DNA of 64,000 nucleotides from Rhizobium sp. 16-449-1b. GTDB taxonomy: Bacteria; Pseudomonadota; Alphaproteobacteria; Rhizobiales; Rhizobiaceae. Positions 41,907 to 51,083 of this stretch are shown piece by piece. The notes beneath the pieces were generated by a model, which made no database searches, was not told the origin of the DNA, and saw nothing but the letters and a program-made list of their open reading frames with translations. The position numbers were made by a program, and so were the translations under genes. The first letter of the stretch is position 1, and the number at the start of each line of letters is the position of its first letter. The stretch spans positions 350,601 to 414,600 of the forward strand of contig NZ_JAGHMH010000021.1 of the NCBI RefSeq assembly GCF_017741935.1. Direction: 5' to 3'.

Positions 41907-42863
41907 ATGCCCCATCACGACGTCTTCCCCACACCGGACACCGTGCATTGGGGCTACCTCGATGCGCGCCGTCGGCCAGTGATCGAGATCGATCCTGGCG
42001 ACACCGTGACGATTCATAGCGTCAGCGGGTCGCCTGCCGAGGCCTCGCGCAACCCCGCCCATTCGATCCGTCCCGAATTGCAGGCGATCCACGAGGCGCT
42101 CGCGCCTTCGCCCGGCCCCCACATACTGACCGGACCAATCCATATCCGTGGCGCCAAGCCTGGCGACGCCTTGCGTGTCGAGATCCTTGATGTCAGGCTT
42201 CGGGATGATTGGGGTTTCAACATCATCAGACCAGGCAAAGGCGCGCTGCCGCGTGATTTCACGCAGGACGAAACCCTGCATCTGAGCATCGGCCGCGAGG
42301 CCGGGACGATCGTCACGCCCTGGGGCATGGTGATGCCGGCACGACCGTTTTTCGGGATCATGGCGACTGCGCCGAAGCCTGAAGATGGTTGCCTGACCTC
42401 GATCATCCCCGGATATTTCGGCGGAAACATGGATAACCGCGAGCTGACTGCCGGCTCGATCATCTATCTGCCTGTCTCCGTCGAAGGCGCTTTGTTCTCG
42501 GCCGGCGACGGCCACGCGTCACAGGGAGATGGCGAAGTCTGCCTGACCGCAGTCGAGACCGGACTGAGCGGCACATTCAAGATCGATGTCATCAGAGGCG
42601 CAGAGCTTGCAATGCCTTACGCCGAGACAGCCAGTCACCTGATCACTATGGCGTTCGATGAGGACCTGCAGGAGGCGATGCGGGAGGCGCTCCGCTTCGC
42701 GATCGGGATGATCGTCGAAAGAACACATCTGACGTCGGTACAGGCCTACAGCCTTTGCAGCATGGCTGCCGATGTACGAATCACGCAGGTCGTCAACGTC
42801 AAGAAAGGCGTCCATATAATGATCCCCAAGGCTTTGATCGCACAAAGTGCCAGAGACGCCTAA
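41907..42863 (+). CDS. acetamidase/formamidase family protein
   Basis: 318 residues of the FmdA/AmdA family: VTIHSVSGSPAEASRNP, GPIHIRGAKPGDALRVEILD, GDGHASQGDGEVCLTAVETG and AYSLCSMAADVRITQVVNVK. The GDGHxxQGDGE stretch is the family signature for the metal-dependent amide hydrolase site. Probably the last step in breaking down the imported cyclic amide, releasing ammonia. Last gene of the operon that starts at 36474. Confidence 0.85.
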   Translation: MPHHDVFPTPDTVHWGYLDARRRPVIEIDPGDTVTIHSVSGSPAEASRNPAHSIRPELQAIHEALAPSPGPHILTGPIHIRGAKPGDALRVEILDVRLRDDWGFNIIRPGKGALPRDFTQDETLHLSIGREAGTIVTPWGMVMPARPFFGIMATAPKPEDGCLTSIIPGYFGGNMDNRELTAGSIIYLPVSVEGALFSAGDGHASQGDGEVCLTAVETGLSGTFKIDVIRGAELAMPYAETASHLITMAFDEDLQEAMREALRFAIGMIVERTHLTSVQAYSLCSMAADVRITQVVNVKKGVHIMIPKALIAQSARDA

Positions 42864-42946
42864 GGGGCGATTGGGCGTGGCCATTTCCGTGTTGGCTCGC
42901 GGCCTGACCTTGCCCACCCGGGGACTCAAACTTGACCATGACCTCT

Positions 42947-43732
42947 TTACGGGGGAGACGCGGTCACTGATTGCTTGGACCGTGGAATATACCCCCTGCT
43001 GCCATCGAGCAGAGTTTTCGTATAGGGGTGCTCGACATTGCTTTCCAACAGCTGCGCCTGCGTCGCAATCTCGACGAAAACGCCGTCCTGCATGACTGCC
43101 ACCCGGTTGCAGAGATGCGCGATGACAGCCATGTCGTGGCTGACGAGGATATAGGTCAGCTTCGAGCGCTCACGCAGATCCTTCAACAGATTGAGAATTT
43201 CCGCCTGGATCGAGACATCGAGCGCCGATGTCGGTTCGTCGAGCAACAGAATCTTCGGCTCGAGGATAAGCGCACGGGCAATGGCCACGCGCTGCCTTTG
43301 CCCGCCGGAGAGCTGATGCGGGAAGCGATGGCGGAAGCCGGGCGGCAGGCCGACGTCGCGCAGAACCTGCTCGACACGCTCCTGCCTGCGGTCCAGCCCA
43401 TGGATCTCGAGGGGCTCCAGCAGCGTGCGGCCGATCGTATGGCGCGGATGCAGGGAGCCGAAGGGATCCTGAAACACCATCTGCTGCTTGGCGAGTTGTG
43501 CGCGCGACCGTTTCGGGCCGACCACGTCGCCGTCGATCGAAACCGAGCCGCTCCATTCCTTGATGCGTCCCGCCAGCGCGCCGAGCACCGTCGACTTGCC
43601 GCATCCGCTTTCGCCGACAAGGCCAAATGTTTCGCCGGGCGCGACTTCGAAAGCGACGTTTTTGACGACCTGCTTGAAATCATTGCCGCTGCCGAAGGAC
43701 ACGGCGAGATCGTTTACCGATATGATGGACAT
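42947..43732 (-). CDS. dipeptide/oligopeptide ABC transporter ATPase (DppF type)
   Basis: 261 residues. Walker A GESGCGKST, Q-loop VFQDPFGSLHPRHTI, signature LSGGQRQRVAIARAL, Walker B ILLLDEPTSALD, His in YILVSHDMAVI. The C-terminal oligopeptide-type extension is short (YTKTLLDGSRG). Last gene of the leftward operon binding protein, two permeases, two ATPases, with its start one base from the stop of the DppD-type gene. Confidence 0.92.
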   Translation of the reverse strand: MSIISVNDLAVSFGSGNDFKQVVKNVAFEVAPGETFGLVGESGCGKSTVLGALAGRIKEWSGSVSIDGDVVGPKRSRAQLAKQQMVFQDPFGSLHPRHTIGRTLLEPLEIHGLDRRQERVEQVLRDVGLPPGFRHRFPHQLSGGQRQRVAIARALILEPKILLLDEPTSALDVSIQAEILNLLKDLRERSKLTYILVSHDMAVIAHLCNRVAVMQDGVFVEIATQAQLLESNVEHPYTKTLLDGSRGYIPRSKQSVTASPP

Positions 43733-43733
43733 G

Positions 43734-44582
43734 TCACGCCTCCGCCCAGCTTGCCTGACGCTTCAGCACTTCCAGCCGATCCCTGGGATGGTCAAGACTG
43801 GGCAGCGCCTCAAGCAGGCCGCGTGTATAGGGATGGGTTGCTTCGTCGAGCTTGGAAGCTTCGATCGTTTCCACGATCCGGCCCGCATACATAATGATGA
43901 CGCGGTCGCAGAAGCTCTTCACGAGGTTGAGGTCGTGAGAGATGAAGATCAGGCCGATGTTACGCTCGGTGATCAGGTCATCGAGGATCGACAGCACCTG
44001 CTGGCGCACCGTCACGTCGAGTGCGGATGTCGGCTCGTCGGCGATGATCAGCGAAGGCGAGGAGATCAGCATCATCGAGATCATGATGCGCTGACCCATG
44101 CCGCCCGAGACCTCATGCGGGTAGAGATTGAAGACGCGCTGCGGATCGCGGATATTCACCCGCTCCAGCATGGCGAGCGTACGCTCGCGCGCCGCCTTCT
44201 TTCCAAGGCGCTCGTGCAGGATGACGGTCTCGGCGATCTGCTCGCCGACGGTCATGACGGGATTGAGCGAATATTTCGGGTCCTGCAGGATCATCGAGAT
44301 CCGGCTGCCGCGGATCGCGCGCATGTCGGCCTCGCTGGCAGCCAGGAGATCGACGTCCTCGAAGCGTAACTCATCTGCGACGACTTGAGCCGTGCCCGGC
44401 TGCAGCCGCATGATCGCGCGTCCGGTCGTGCTCTTGCCGGAGCCGGATTCGCCGATGATGCCCACTTTCTCGCGGCCGACATCGAAGCTCACATTCTTGA
44501 CGGCGTTGACCACGCCGGACAGCGTCGGAAACTGCACCGACATGTTCTTGACCGAGAGGATCGGTTTTGACTGTTCAGGCAT
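43734..44582 (-). CDS. dipeptide/oligopeptide ABC transporter ATPase (DppD type)
   Basis: 282 residues from ATG 44582, which overlaps the end of the permease gene by eight bases (ATGCCTGA). Walker A GESGSGKST, MILQDPKYSLNPVMTVGEQI, signature VSGGMGQRIMISMML (one Gln less usual: SGGMGQ), Walker B LIIADEPTSALD. The SGGMGQ signature is typical of the D subunit. It forms a heterodimer with the F-type ATPase. Confidence 0.92.
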   Translation of the reverse strand: MPEQSKPILSVKNMSVQFPTLSGVVNAVKNVSFDVGREKVGIIGESGSGKSTTGRAIMRLQPGTAQVVADELRFEDVDLLAASEADMRAIRGSRISMILQDPKYSLNPVMTVGEQIAETVILHERLGKKAARERTLAMLERVNIRDPQRVFNLYPHEVSGGMGQRIMISMMLISSPSLIIADEPTSALDVTVRQQVLSILDDLITERNIGLIFISHDLNLVKSFCDRVIIMYAGRIVETIEASKLDEATHPYTRGLLEALPSLDHPRDRLEVLKRQASWAEA

Positions 44583-45486
44583 TGCGGGGATCCATGATGT
44601 CGCGCAGTCCGTCGCCAAGCAGGTTGAAGGCGAGACTGACCAGGAGAATGGCGATGCCGGGAACCGTCGTCAGCCACCAGGCATCGAGAAGATATTGGCG
44701 TCCGGAGGCCGCCATGGCGCCCCATTCGGGCATCGGCGGCTGCGCGCCGAGACCGAGGAAGCCAAGACCGGCAGCCGTCAGGATGACGCTCGACATGTTG
44801 AGCGTCAGGCGGATGATGATCGACGGCGCGCAGAGCGGCACGATATGGCGAAACAGAATGCGCCCCATGCCAGCACCCTGCAGCTCGGCTGCGACGACGA
44901 AATCGGCAGCGCGGAACGTCAGCGTTTCGGCGCGCGCCAGACGCGCGATCGGCGGCCAGACGGTGAGCGCAATGGCGATGACCGCATTCTCGATCCCGGG
45001 ACCAAGGGCCGCGGAAAAGGCGAGCGCCAGCACGAGGCTTGGGAAGGACAGGAAGATATCGGTGATGCGCATCAGGACCACATCGACCCAGCCGCCGAGA
45101 TAGCCGGCGGTCGCGCCGATCGCAAAGCCGATGGGTGCCACGATGACCGTGACCAGAATGCTGATGTAGAGCGTCGTGCGCGCGCCGTAGACGAGGCGCG
45201 AATAAACGTCCCGGCCGAATTCGTCAGTGCCGAACCAATTGACTGACGATGGCGGCTTCAGCGCCATCGTCAGATCCTGGGCGATCGGATCGTGATTGGC
45301 GAGCAGCGGCGCGAAGGTCGCGATCAAAACCAGCAGCAGCACGACAACGAAGCCGGCAAGTGCCAATGGGTTGGCGATCAGGTTCAGCCACAAGACATAG
45401 GCCTTGTGGAGCCGCGCCTGCCGTGTCGAGGAGAACTCCTCGTTGATCAGCCAATTGTGCAGATCGTTGAAATAGCGTGTCGCCAT
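44575..45486 (-). CDS. dipeptide-type ABC transporter permease (DppC type)
   Basis: 303 residues with about six membrane segments. VVVLLVLIATFAPLLANHDP, FGTDEFGRDVYSRLVYGART, and the EAA loop FVVAAELQGAGMGRILFRHI are DppC marks. The ending LGDGLRDIMDPRNA is the usual C-terminus. It starts four bases after the stop of the DppB-type gene. Confidence 0.92.
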   Translation of the reverse strand: MATRYFNDLHNWLINEEFSSTRQARLHKAYVLWLNLIANPLALAGFVVVLLLVLIATFAPLLANHDPIAQDLTMALKPPSSVNWFGTDEFGRDVYSRLVYGARTTLYISILVTVIVAPIGFAIGATAGYLGGWVDVVLMRITDIFLSFPSLVLALAFSAALGPGIENAVIAIALTVWPPIARLARAETLTFRAADFVVAAELQGAGMGRILFRHIVPLCAPSIIIRLTLNMSSVILTAAGLGFLGLGAQPPMPEWGAMAASGRQYLLDAWWLTTVPGIAILLVSLAFNLLGDGLRDIMDPRNA

Positions 45487-45490
45487 GATG

Positions 45491-46552
45491 TCACCGGGTA
45501 CGCGGGTCGAGGAACCGATAGGTCAGGTCCGACAGGAGGTTGATGGCAATCGAGATGATGCCGATGAGGAGCACGCTGCCGAGCACCGCGTTCATGTCGG
45601 CGAAGAACAGCGCCGAGGTGAGATACTGGCCAAGGCCGGGCCACGCGAAAACCGTCTCGATCAGCACAGTGCCGTCGAGCAGGCCGCAATAGGCGAGAGC
45701 CACGATCGTCAGCAGCTGAACACGGATGTTGCGGAAAGCGTGGCGCCAGACGATCGCCCGCTGACCGAGGCCCTTGGCCTTGGCGGTCAGCACATATTCC
45801 TGACGCAGCTGCTCGAGCATGAAGCTGCGGCTCATGCGGCTGAGATAGGCCATCGCGGCATAGCCGAGGATCAGCGCGGGAGCCGCGACATGCAGCAGGG
45901 CATCCCGGAAGACCTCCCACTCGCCGGCAAGGATCGCATCGACGAGGATGGAATTGGTCGGCCCCTCGACGAGCCCCTCATTATAGACATCGAGACGGCC
46001 GCTGCCTGGTATGAGACCGAACTTCGCGTAGAAAACAAGAATGACGATGGTGCCCAGCCAGAAAATCGGCGTCGAGTGGCCTAGCAGGCCGACGACACGC
46101 GCGAGATGATCGACCCAGGTGCCTTTGCGCACAGCGGAAATGATGCCGAGCGGGATACCGAAGCCCGCGCCGATGATCGTTGCCAGCGTGGCGAGCTCCA
46201 GCGTTGCCGGGAAGACGCGGGCGAGATCGCTGGCGACGGGGTTCTTCGTCACATGCGACTGGCCGAAATCCAGGTGTGCGACATTGCCGAGATAGGTTCC
46301 GAACTGCACATAGAGCGGCTGATCCAGCCCCATTTCCTTGTACACACGCTCATAGGTCTCGTGATCGGCCTGGTCGCCGATCACGGCGATAACCGGATCG
46401 GCGGGAACCATGCGGCCGACAACGAAGGTGATCACGAGCAGGCCGAGCAGCGTTGTCAGGATGACGGCAAAGGATGCCGTCACCTTGCGCAGCGCGCCAA
46501 GCGCCGCCCGTGCGCCTGCCGGCGCGTTTCCAGATGTCTGTGAGATACTCAC
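45491..46552 (-). CDS. dipeptide-type ABC transporter permease (DppB type)
   Basis: 353 residues, about six membrane segments. VTASFAVILTTLLGLLVITF, VPADPVIAVIGDQADHETYE, RVYKEMGLDQPLYVQFGTYL and the EAA loop YVLTAKAKGLGQRAIVWRHA are DppB marks; RFLDPRTR is the usual C-terminus. It lies 24 bases downstream of the binding-protein gene, past a hairpin spanning that stop. Confidence 0.92.
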   Translation of the reverse strand: MSISQTSGNAPAGARAALGALRKVTASFAVILTTLLGLLVITFVVGRMVPADPVIAVIGDQADHETYERVYKEMGLDQPLYVQFGTYLGNVAHLDFGQSHVTKNPVASDLARVFPATLELATLATIIGAGFGIPLGIISAVRKGTWVDHLARVVGLLGHSTPIFWLGTIVILVFYAKFGLIPGSGRLDVYNEGLVEGPTNSILVDAILAGEWEVFRDALLHVAAPALILGYAAMAYLSRMSRSFMLEQLRQEYVLTAKAKGLGQRAIVWRHAFRNIRVQLLTIVALAYCGLLDGTVLIETVFAWPGLGQYLTSALFFADMNAVLGSVLLIGIISIAINLLSDLTYRFLDPRTR

Positions 46553-46569
46553 GTCATTCTCCTCGACAG

Positions 46570-46589
46570 GAAGGGCTTATTCGCCCTTC
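46570..46589 (-). terminator. hairpin spanning the stop codon of the family-5 binding protein
   Basis: On the minus strand GAAGGGC, loop with the TAA stop, GCCCTTC: a perfect 7-bp stem around six bases. It sits at the end of the binding-protein reading frame, before the first permease. Confidence 0.55.
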
Positions 46590-48172
46590 GAGACGGTGTC
46601 CCAACGGGTGAGCCAGGTCGAATGACCGACATAGCCCTTGACTTCTTTTCTCACCGCCTTTGCGTCCGTGCGCTGGAAGGAGGTGATCAAGGCCGGCGAA
46701 GCGTCCAGATAGGCCTTGTTTATCTTGGTGTAGAGATCGGCGCGCTTCTGCTGGTCGGTCTCGTGCGCGGCCGCCGTCACCATGTCCTGGATGTCCTTCG
46801 GAACCTCCCAGGCAGAGCGCCAGGCGATCAGGCCAGAGAGTTTCGCATCGTCGGCATTGTTGGGGTTCGTGGCATAGGATGCCAGAACCGCATGCGGATC
46901 GGGCAGGCGTTCGCCGGTGCGCGCCGAGAAGATCTCGAACTCGCGATTACGGAACTTGCCGATATGATCGCCGCCCTGCAGGTCGAGCTTGATGCCGGCC
47001 TTGGCTGCATTGGCTTGCAGCGACTGGGCAACTTCATACTCCGGCGTCACGGGCGTTGCGTAATAGACCTTGGAGAAGCCATCGGGATAGCCGGCTTCCG
47101 CCAGCAGCTGCTTGGCCTTGTCGATATCGAGCTTGTACGGGTTCTCGGTGCTGGCACCTGGCAGACCGCCCGGAATGATCGTCTGCTGCTTGATGCCGTA
47201 GTATTTCATGACGGTGTTGGCGAGGCCGTCATAATCGATGAGATAACGGAAAGCCTCGCGGACCTTCGGCTTGGAGAGGATTTCATCCTTCTGATTGAGC
47301 GCCAGATAGTAGAAGCCGAAGCCCGGCGTCTTCTGGATATCGGCCTTGCCGCCGGCCTCGATTGCAGCCAGATCGGTGGAGGAAAGACGCGTCGCGACAT
47401 CGACGTCGCCGGCTTCCAGCTGCAGTCGCTGGCCTGACGATTCCGGCATATGGCGAAGGATGACCCGGCGCATCTTCGGCGCGCCCTGCCAGTAATCCTT
47501 GAAGGCCTCGGCGATCAAAAGGTCGTTGACGCGCCAGGTCCGCAGCGAATAGGGGCCGGATCCGGCATCGTTGGTCTGCAGAAATTCCCGACCCATGTCG
47601 CCGTTCTTCTCGTTCTTGGCGAGAAGCTGGCTGTCGAGGATCGAGGTCGAGAAGCTGGCGAGCGAGAAGAGGATCAGGTTCGGGTTCCAGACCTCAGGCG
47701 TCTGCAGCACGACAGTTGAATCGTCGGTCGCCTTGATCAGCTCATCGACATTCTTGTCGGTGATCCCCCACTGGCGAAGATCGACCGAGGGCGCCAGCCC
47801 GAGCTTCACCAGGCGGCGCAGCGACCACTCGACATCCTTGGCGGTCAGCGCGTTGCCGGAATGGAATGTGACGCCGGAGCGAATCTTGAAGGTGAACGTC
47901 TTGCCGTCGTCGGACACCGTCCAGCTCTCGGCGATGCCCGGCTGCGGCTTGGTGATGTCATCGGCGGCGAGCACTATCAGGCGCTCGTAAAGATTGGCGA
48001 CGATTTCCGCCGATTCCAGCTGGTTGAGCTCGTTCGGATCCAGACCGCGCATCGAGGACATGTTGGTGGCGATCACCAGCTGGTCCTTGGGCGTTGCCGC
48101 CTGCACTGCGAGCGGCATGGCAAGCGTCGACGCCACCATAGCCGACGCCATCAGAAAACTGCGTCTTTTCAT
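46577..48172 (-). CDS. family-5 ABC substrate-binding protein (peptide/opine/sugar-acid type)
   Basis: 531 residues with a signal peptide (RRSFLMASAMVASTLAMPLA, perhaps Tat because of the leading KRRSF). SBP_bac_5 marks: KPQPGIAESWTVSDDGKTFT, FKIRSGVTFHSGNALTAKDV, and VREAFRYLIDYDGLANTVMK. First gene of the leftward transporter operon and divergent from a GntR regulator. The aldolase and dehydratase genes beside the GntR gene suggest a sugar-acid ligand, although the family also binds peptides and opines. Confidence 0.9.
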   Translation of the reverse strand: MKRRSFLMASAMVASTLAMPLAVQAATPKDQLVIATNMSSMRGLDPNELNQLESAEIVANLYERLIVLAADDITKPQPGIAESWTVSDDGKTFTFKIRSGVTFHSGNALTAKDVEWSLRRLVKLGLAPSVDLRQWGITDKNVDELIKATDDSTVVLQTPEVWNPNLILFSLASFSTSILDSQLLAKNEKNGDMGREFLQTNDAGSGPYSLRTWRVNDLLIAEAFKDYWQGAPKMRRVILRHMPESSGQRLQLEAGDVDVATRLSSTDLAAIEAGGKADIQKTPGFGFYYLALNQKDEILSKPKVREAFRYLIDYDGLANTVMKYYGIKQQTIIPGGLPGASTENPYKLDIDKAKQLLAEAGYPDGFSKVYYATPVTPEYEVAQSLQANAAKAGIKLDLQGGDHIGKFRNREFEIFSARTGERLPDPHAVLASYATNPNNADDAKLSGLIAWRSAWEVPKDIQDMVTAAAHETDQQKRADLYTKINKAYLDASPALITSFQRTDAKAVRKEVKGYVGHSTWLTRWDTVSKGE

Positions 48173-48234
48173 CGTCCTATCTCCTCCCTGGTGCGCCGGA
48201 CCTCGCCCCGAGCGCGAATTTTCATATCGACATC

Positions 48235-48259
48235 GATCTGAAATCTGGTATATCAGATC
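48235..48259. promoter_or_regulatory. inverted repeat, candidate GntR operator
   Basis: GATCTGA at 48235-48241 and TCAGATC at 48253-48259, perfect 7-bp arms with an 11-base spacer that includes TGGTATA. It lies in the 128-base gap between the divergent transporter operon and the GntR gene, where the GntR protein would be expected to bind. Confidence 0.5.
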
Positions 48260-48300
48260 TCACAAAACGATTTTGTCGTCAACGGGGGAATTTTCGGGAC

Positions 48301-49011
48301 ATGCAAAAAGAGGCATCGACGCAGCCTGGCGCAGACCGCATCGAAAAGATCGACCCGCGTTTTCTGACGACTTTGCGCGACCACGTGCACAAGACACTAC
48401 GGACAGCGATTCTCTCCGGCCGCTTTGCGCCGGATGAGCGCGTCAACGAGCGCCAGCTCGCCGAGCAGCTTGGCGTCAGCACGACACCCATCAAGGAAGC
48501 CCTGCGTCAGCTCGAGACCGAGGGTCTCGTCGAGACACTGCCGCGTCGCGGCGTGCTGATCCGCTTCAACGCAGGCTGGGCCGAAGAGATGATCCTGGCG
48601 CGCGCCGCGCTGGAATCGATGATCGCCCACCTCGCCGCCAAGCGCATCGAGAAGACCGAAGCAGCCAAGCTGGAAGACATCGTCGCCCTGATGCGCAAGG
48701 CGACCGAGGACGGCGTGGCCGACGACCTGATCTCGCTCAACGAGACGTTTCATGAGCAGATCCACATCGCCTCGCGATGCCAGTACCTCTCGCGGATGAT
48801 CGAACGGCAGCAGTTCTACGACGGCAGCATTCGTCGCGTCATTCATTCCGATCCGCTTGAGCGCGGCAAGGCACTGGCAGAACATGCCGCGATCGCCGCC
48901 GCCATCATCTCCAGCGACAGCGACAAGGCCGAACGCGTGATGCGCGACCACGTCGTCCGCTCCGGCGAAACCTACCTCAACATCGTGTTTAAGAAGAAGG
49001 AGGACATCTGA
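48301..49011 (+). CDS. GntR-family (FCD) regulator
   Basis: 236 residues. N-terminal winged HTH: LRTAILSGRFAPDERVNERQ, LAEQLGVSTTPIKEALRQLE, LVETLPRRGVLI. The C-terminal all-helical FCD domain has LNETFHEQIHIASRC and HAAIAAAIISSDSDKAERVM with metal-site His residues. Divergent from the dipeptide-type transporter, and one base before the aldolase gene, so it probably represses both until a sugar-acid derivative binds. Confidence 0.9.
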   Translation: MQKEASTQPGADRIEKIDPRFLTTLRDHVHKTLRTAILSGRFAPDERVNERQLAEQLGVSTTPIKEALRQLETEGLVETLPRRGVLIRFNAGWAEEMILARAALESMIAHLAAKRIEKTEAAKLEDIVALMRKATEDGVADDLISLNETFHEQIHIASRCQYLSRMIERQQFYDGSIRRVIHSDPLERGKALAEHAAIAAAIISSDSDKAERVMRDHVVRSGETYLNIVFKKKEDI

Positions 49012-49012
49012 C

Positions 49013-49933
49013 GTGACCGAGGCAATGGAAAAGATCCGCAAGGCCCTGACGGGCATATCGGGCGTGCCCGTGACCCCCTATAAAGCGGATGGCAGCGTCG
49101 ATATCGCCAAGCTCTCGGCCCTGATCACCCGCCTCGCCCATGCGCGGGTCCACAATCTGATGGCCGCCGGCAACACCGGTGAGTTCTTCACCCTGACCAT
49201 GGACGAAGTGCGCGCGGTCCATGCCGCGACGATCAAGGCCGCCGGCGGTAAGTCGCTGGTGAGCGCCGCTGTCGGTCGTTCGCTGACCGAAGCCAAGGCG
49301 CTTGCGCGCGACGCCATCGCCGAAGGCGCCGATGCGATCATGGGCCATCACCCGATGGACCCCTTTGCCGGCCCGAGCTACCAGGCCCGCTACTTCCTTG
49401 AGCTTGCAGACGCCAGCACCGTCCCCGTCATCGCCTATGTGCGCAGCGACACCTTCGCCGTCGCCGATTTCCGCAAGCTGGCGCTGCACCCGAATATCGC
49501 CGGCATCAAGTTCGCATCCGGCAATCTCATGCTGCTCGCCGAAGTGATCCGCGCCACCAGGGATGCGCCGGCGATCTGGGTCTGCGGTCTCGCCGAAGGT
49601 TGGGCCCCGGCCTTCTACGCGATGGGTGCCCGTGGCTTCACCTCCGGCCTCGTCAACGTCTTCCCCGAACGCTCGCACGCCATCCACCAGGCGCTGGAAA
49701 CCGGTGACTACGCGGCCGCCCGCGCGCTCATCGACGATATCGCCGGCTTCGAGGCGCTGCGCACCAAATATCTCAACGGCGCCAATGTCACCGTCGTCAA
49801 GGAAGCGCTCGGCATGCTTGGAACCGAGGTCGGCCCCGTGCGCGTGCCAGGCGTCGAGAGCCTGACCGAAGCCGAGCGCGCCGACCTGCGCGCCATCGTT
49901 GACAATGTCGCCGAAAAGAGCCGCGCGGCCTGA
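49013..49933 (+). CDS. DapA-family aldolase/dehydratase
   Basis: 306 residues from GTG 49013, with AAGGAGGAC about 9 bases upstream; ATG 49025 is an alternative. Barrel marks: GVPVTPYKADGSVDIAKLSA, MAAGNTGEFFTLTMDE, Tyr142 in VIAYVRS and the Schiff-base Lys166 in IAGIKFASGN. The GNTGEF motif is found across dihydrodipicolinate synthase, 2-keto-3-deoxygluconate aldolase and dehydratase relatives. With a divergent transporter and a dehydratase next to it, a 2-keto-3-deoxy sugar-acid aldolase is more likely than lysine synthesis. Confidence 0.87.
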   Translation: MTEAMEKIRKALTGISGVPVTPYKADGSVDIAKLSALITRLAHARVHNLMAAGNTGEFFTLTMDEVRAVHAATIKAAGGKSLVSAAVGRSLTEAKALARDAIAEGADAIMGHHPMDPFAGPSYQARYFLELADASTVPVIAYVRSDTFAVADFRKLALHPNIAGIKFASGNLMLLAEVIRATRDAPAIWVCGLAEGWAPAFYAMGARGFTSGLVNVFPERSHAIHQALETGDYAAARALIDDIAGFEALRTKYLNGANVTVVKEALGMLGTEVGPVRVPGVESLTEAERADLRAIVDNVAEKSRAA

Positions 49934-49943
49934 GGAAGATCCC

Positions 49944-51083
49944 ATGCATATCACCGGCATCAAAACCTACATGCAGCGCGTCGACGATCGCCCTCGCCTG
50001 CTTCTGAAAATCGAGACCAGCGAAGGAATTTCCGGCTGGGGCGAGTGCTACAACCATGGCCCTGACTGGGCGCTGCCGCCGCTTCTCGACTATCTCTTTC
50101 ATCAGATCGAGGGCGAGGATCCGCGCCGCGTGGAATTCCTCGTGCTCAAGCTGAACCAGCAATGCCGCTTCCCGCCTGGCGCGCTTGGCCTCGCGGCAAT
50201 TTCGGCGATCGATCACGCGCTCTGGGATATCGCCGGCAAGGCCGCCGGCTTGCCCGTATACATGCTGCTCGGCGGCAATGTCCGCGATCGCGTCAAGGTC
50301 TATTGCGGCGTCTACACCGCGCCGGACCCGGAAGCCGCGCGCGACCAGTCGCTCGAGCTGAACGAGAAATACGGCTACACCGCCTTCAAGCTCAGCCCCT
50401 ATCGCCGCGATCTTCATGCCGGCCGCTGGGGTGAACTCGTCAAGGAGACGGGCGACTGGTTCGGCAAGATCCGCGAGATCACCCCATCGCATTTCGACTA
50501 TGCTTTCGACGCCCACGCGAAGATCTTCGAACCCTATCAGGCCGTCCAGCTTGCCGCCGCCATCGCCCCCAACGACCCGCTGTTCTACGAGGAGCCGATC
50601 CGGCCGGAACATATCCCGGCATGGACGGAGCTGAAGTCGAAAGTGACCGTTCCGCTCGCAACCGGTGAATCGCTCTATTCGCGCTTCGAGTTCCTGGCGC
50701 TGCTGTCGGCCCGTGGTGCCGACATCATCCAGCCGGATATCTGCGTGGTCGGTGGGGTCAGCGAAATGCGGCGCATCGCAGCCATCGCCGAGGCGCACTA
50801 TGTGACAGTCGCGCCGCACAACCCGATGGGTCCGCTGGCAACGGCTGTCAACATCCACTTCTGCGCGGCCCAGCCGAACTTCAAGGTGCTGGAATTCAAG
50901 CCACACATCCACGCGCCCTGGGCAGCTGACCCCTACATGCCTGTCGACGGACACATGGAACTGCGCCCGGATCGCCCCGGCTGGGGCCTGGAGATTGACG
51001 AGAAGGCGCTGCAGACCGAGGACTACATCCACTGGGAGCGAAAGATCACCCGCAAGCCCGACGGATCGACCGCCTATCCATGA
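49944..51083 (+). CDS. enolase-superfamily sugar-acid dehydratase (mandelate racemase type)
   Basis: 379 residues. Metal ligands at Asp189 (YAFDAHAKIF), Glu217 (FYEEPIRPE) and Glu242 (ATGESLYSRF); FKLSPY carries a candidate catalytic Lys149, and the His in TVAPHNPMGP is a second acid/base. This set resembles D-galactonate or gluconate dehydratases. GAGGAAGATCCC precedes the ATG, ten bases after the aldolase stop. The likely flow is import, dehydration to a 2-keto-3-deoxy acid, and aldol cleavage. Confidence 0.87.
   Translation: MHITGIKTYMQRVDDRPRLLLKIETSEGISGWGECYNHGPDWALPPLLDYLFHQIEGEDPRRVEFLVLKLNQQCRFPPGALGLAAISAIDHALWDIAGKAAGLPVYMLLGGNVRDRVKVYCGVYTAPDPEAARDQSLELNEKYGYTAFKLSPYRRDLHAGRWGELVKETGDWFGKIREITPSHFDYAFDAHAKIFEPYQAVQLAAAIAPNDPLFYEEPIRPEHIPAWTELKSKVTVPLATGESLYSRFEFLALLSARGADIIQPDICVVGGVSEMRRIAAIAEAHYVTVAPHNPMGPLATAVNIHFCAAQPNFKVLEFKPHIHAPWAADPYMPVDGHMELRPDRPGWGLEIDEKALQTEDYIHWERKITRKPDGSTAYP

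Noticed and set aside
49013..49933. Calling the DapA-family protein the lysine-pathway dapA
   Set aside because: Context with a GntR regulator, an importer and a sugar-acid dehydratase indicates catabolism.
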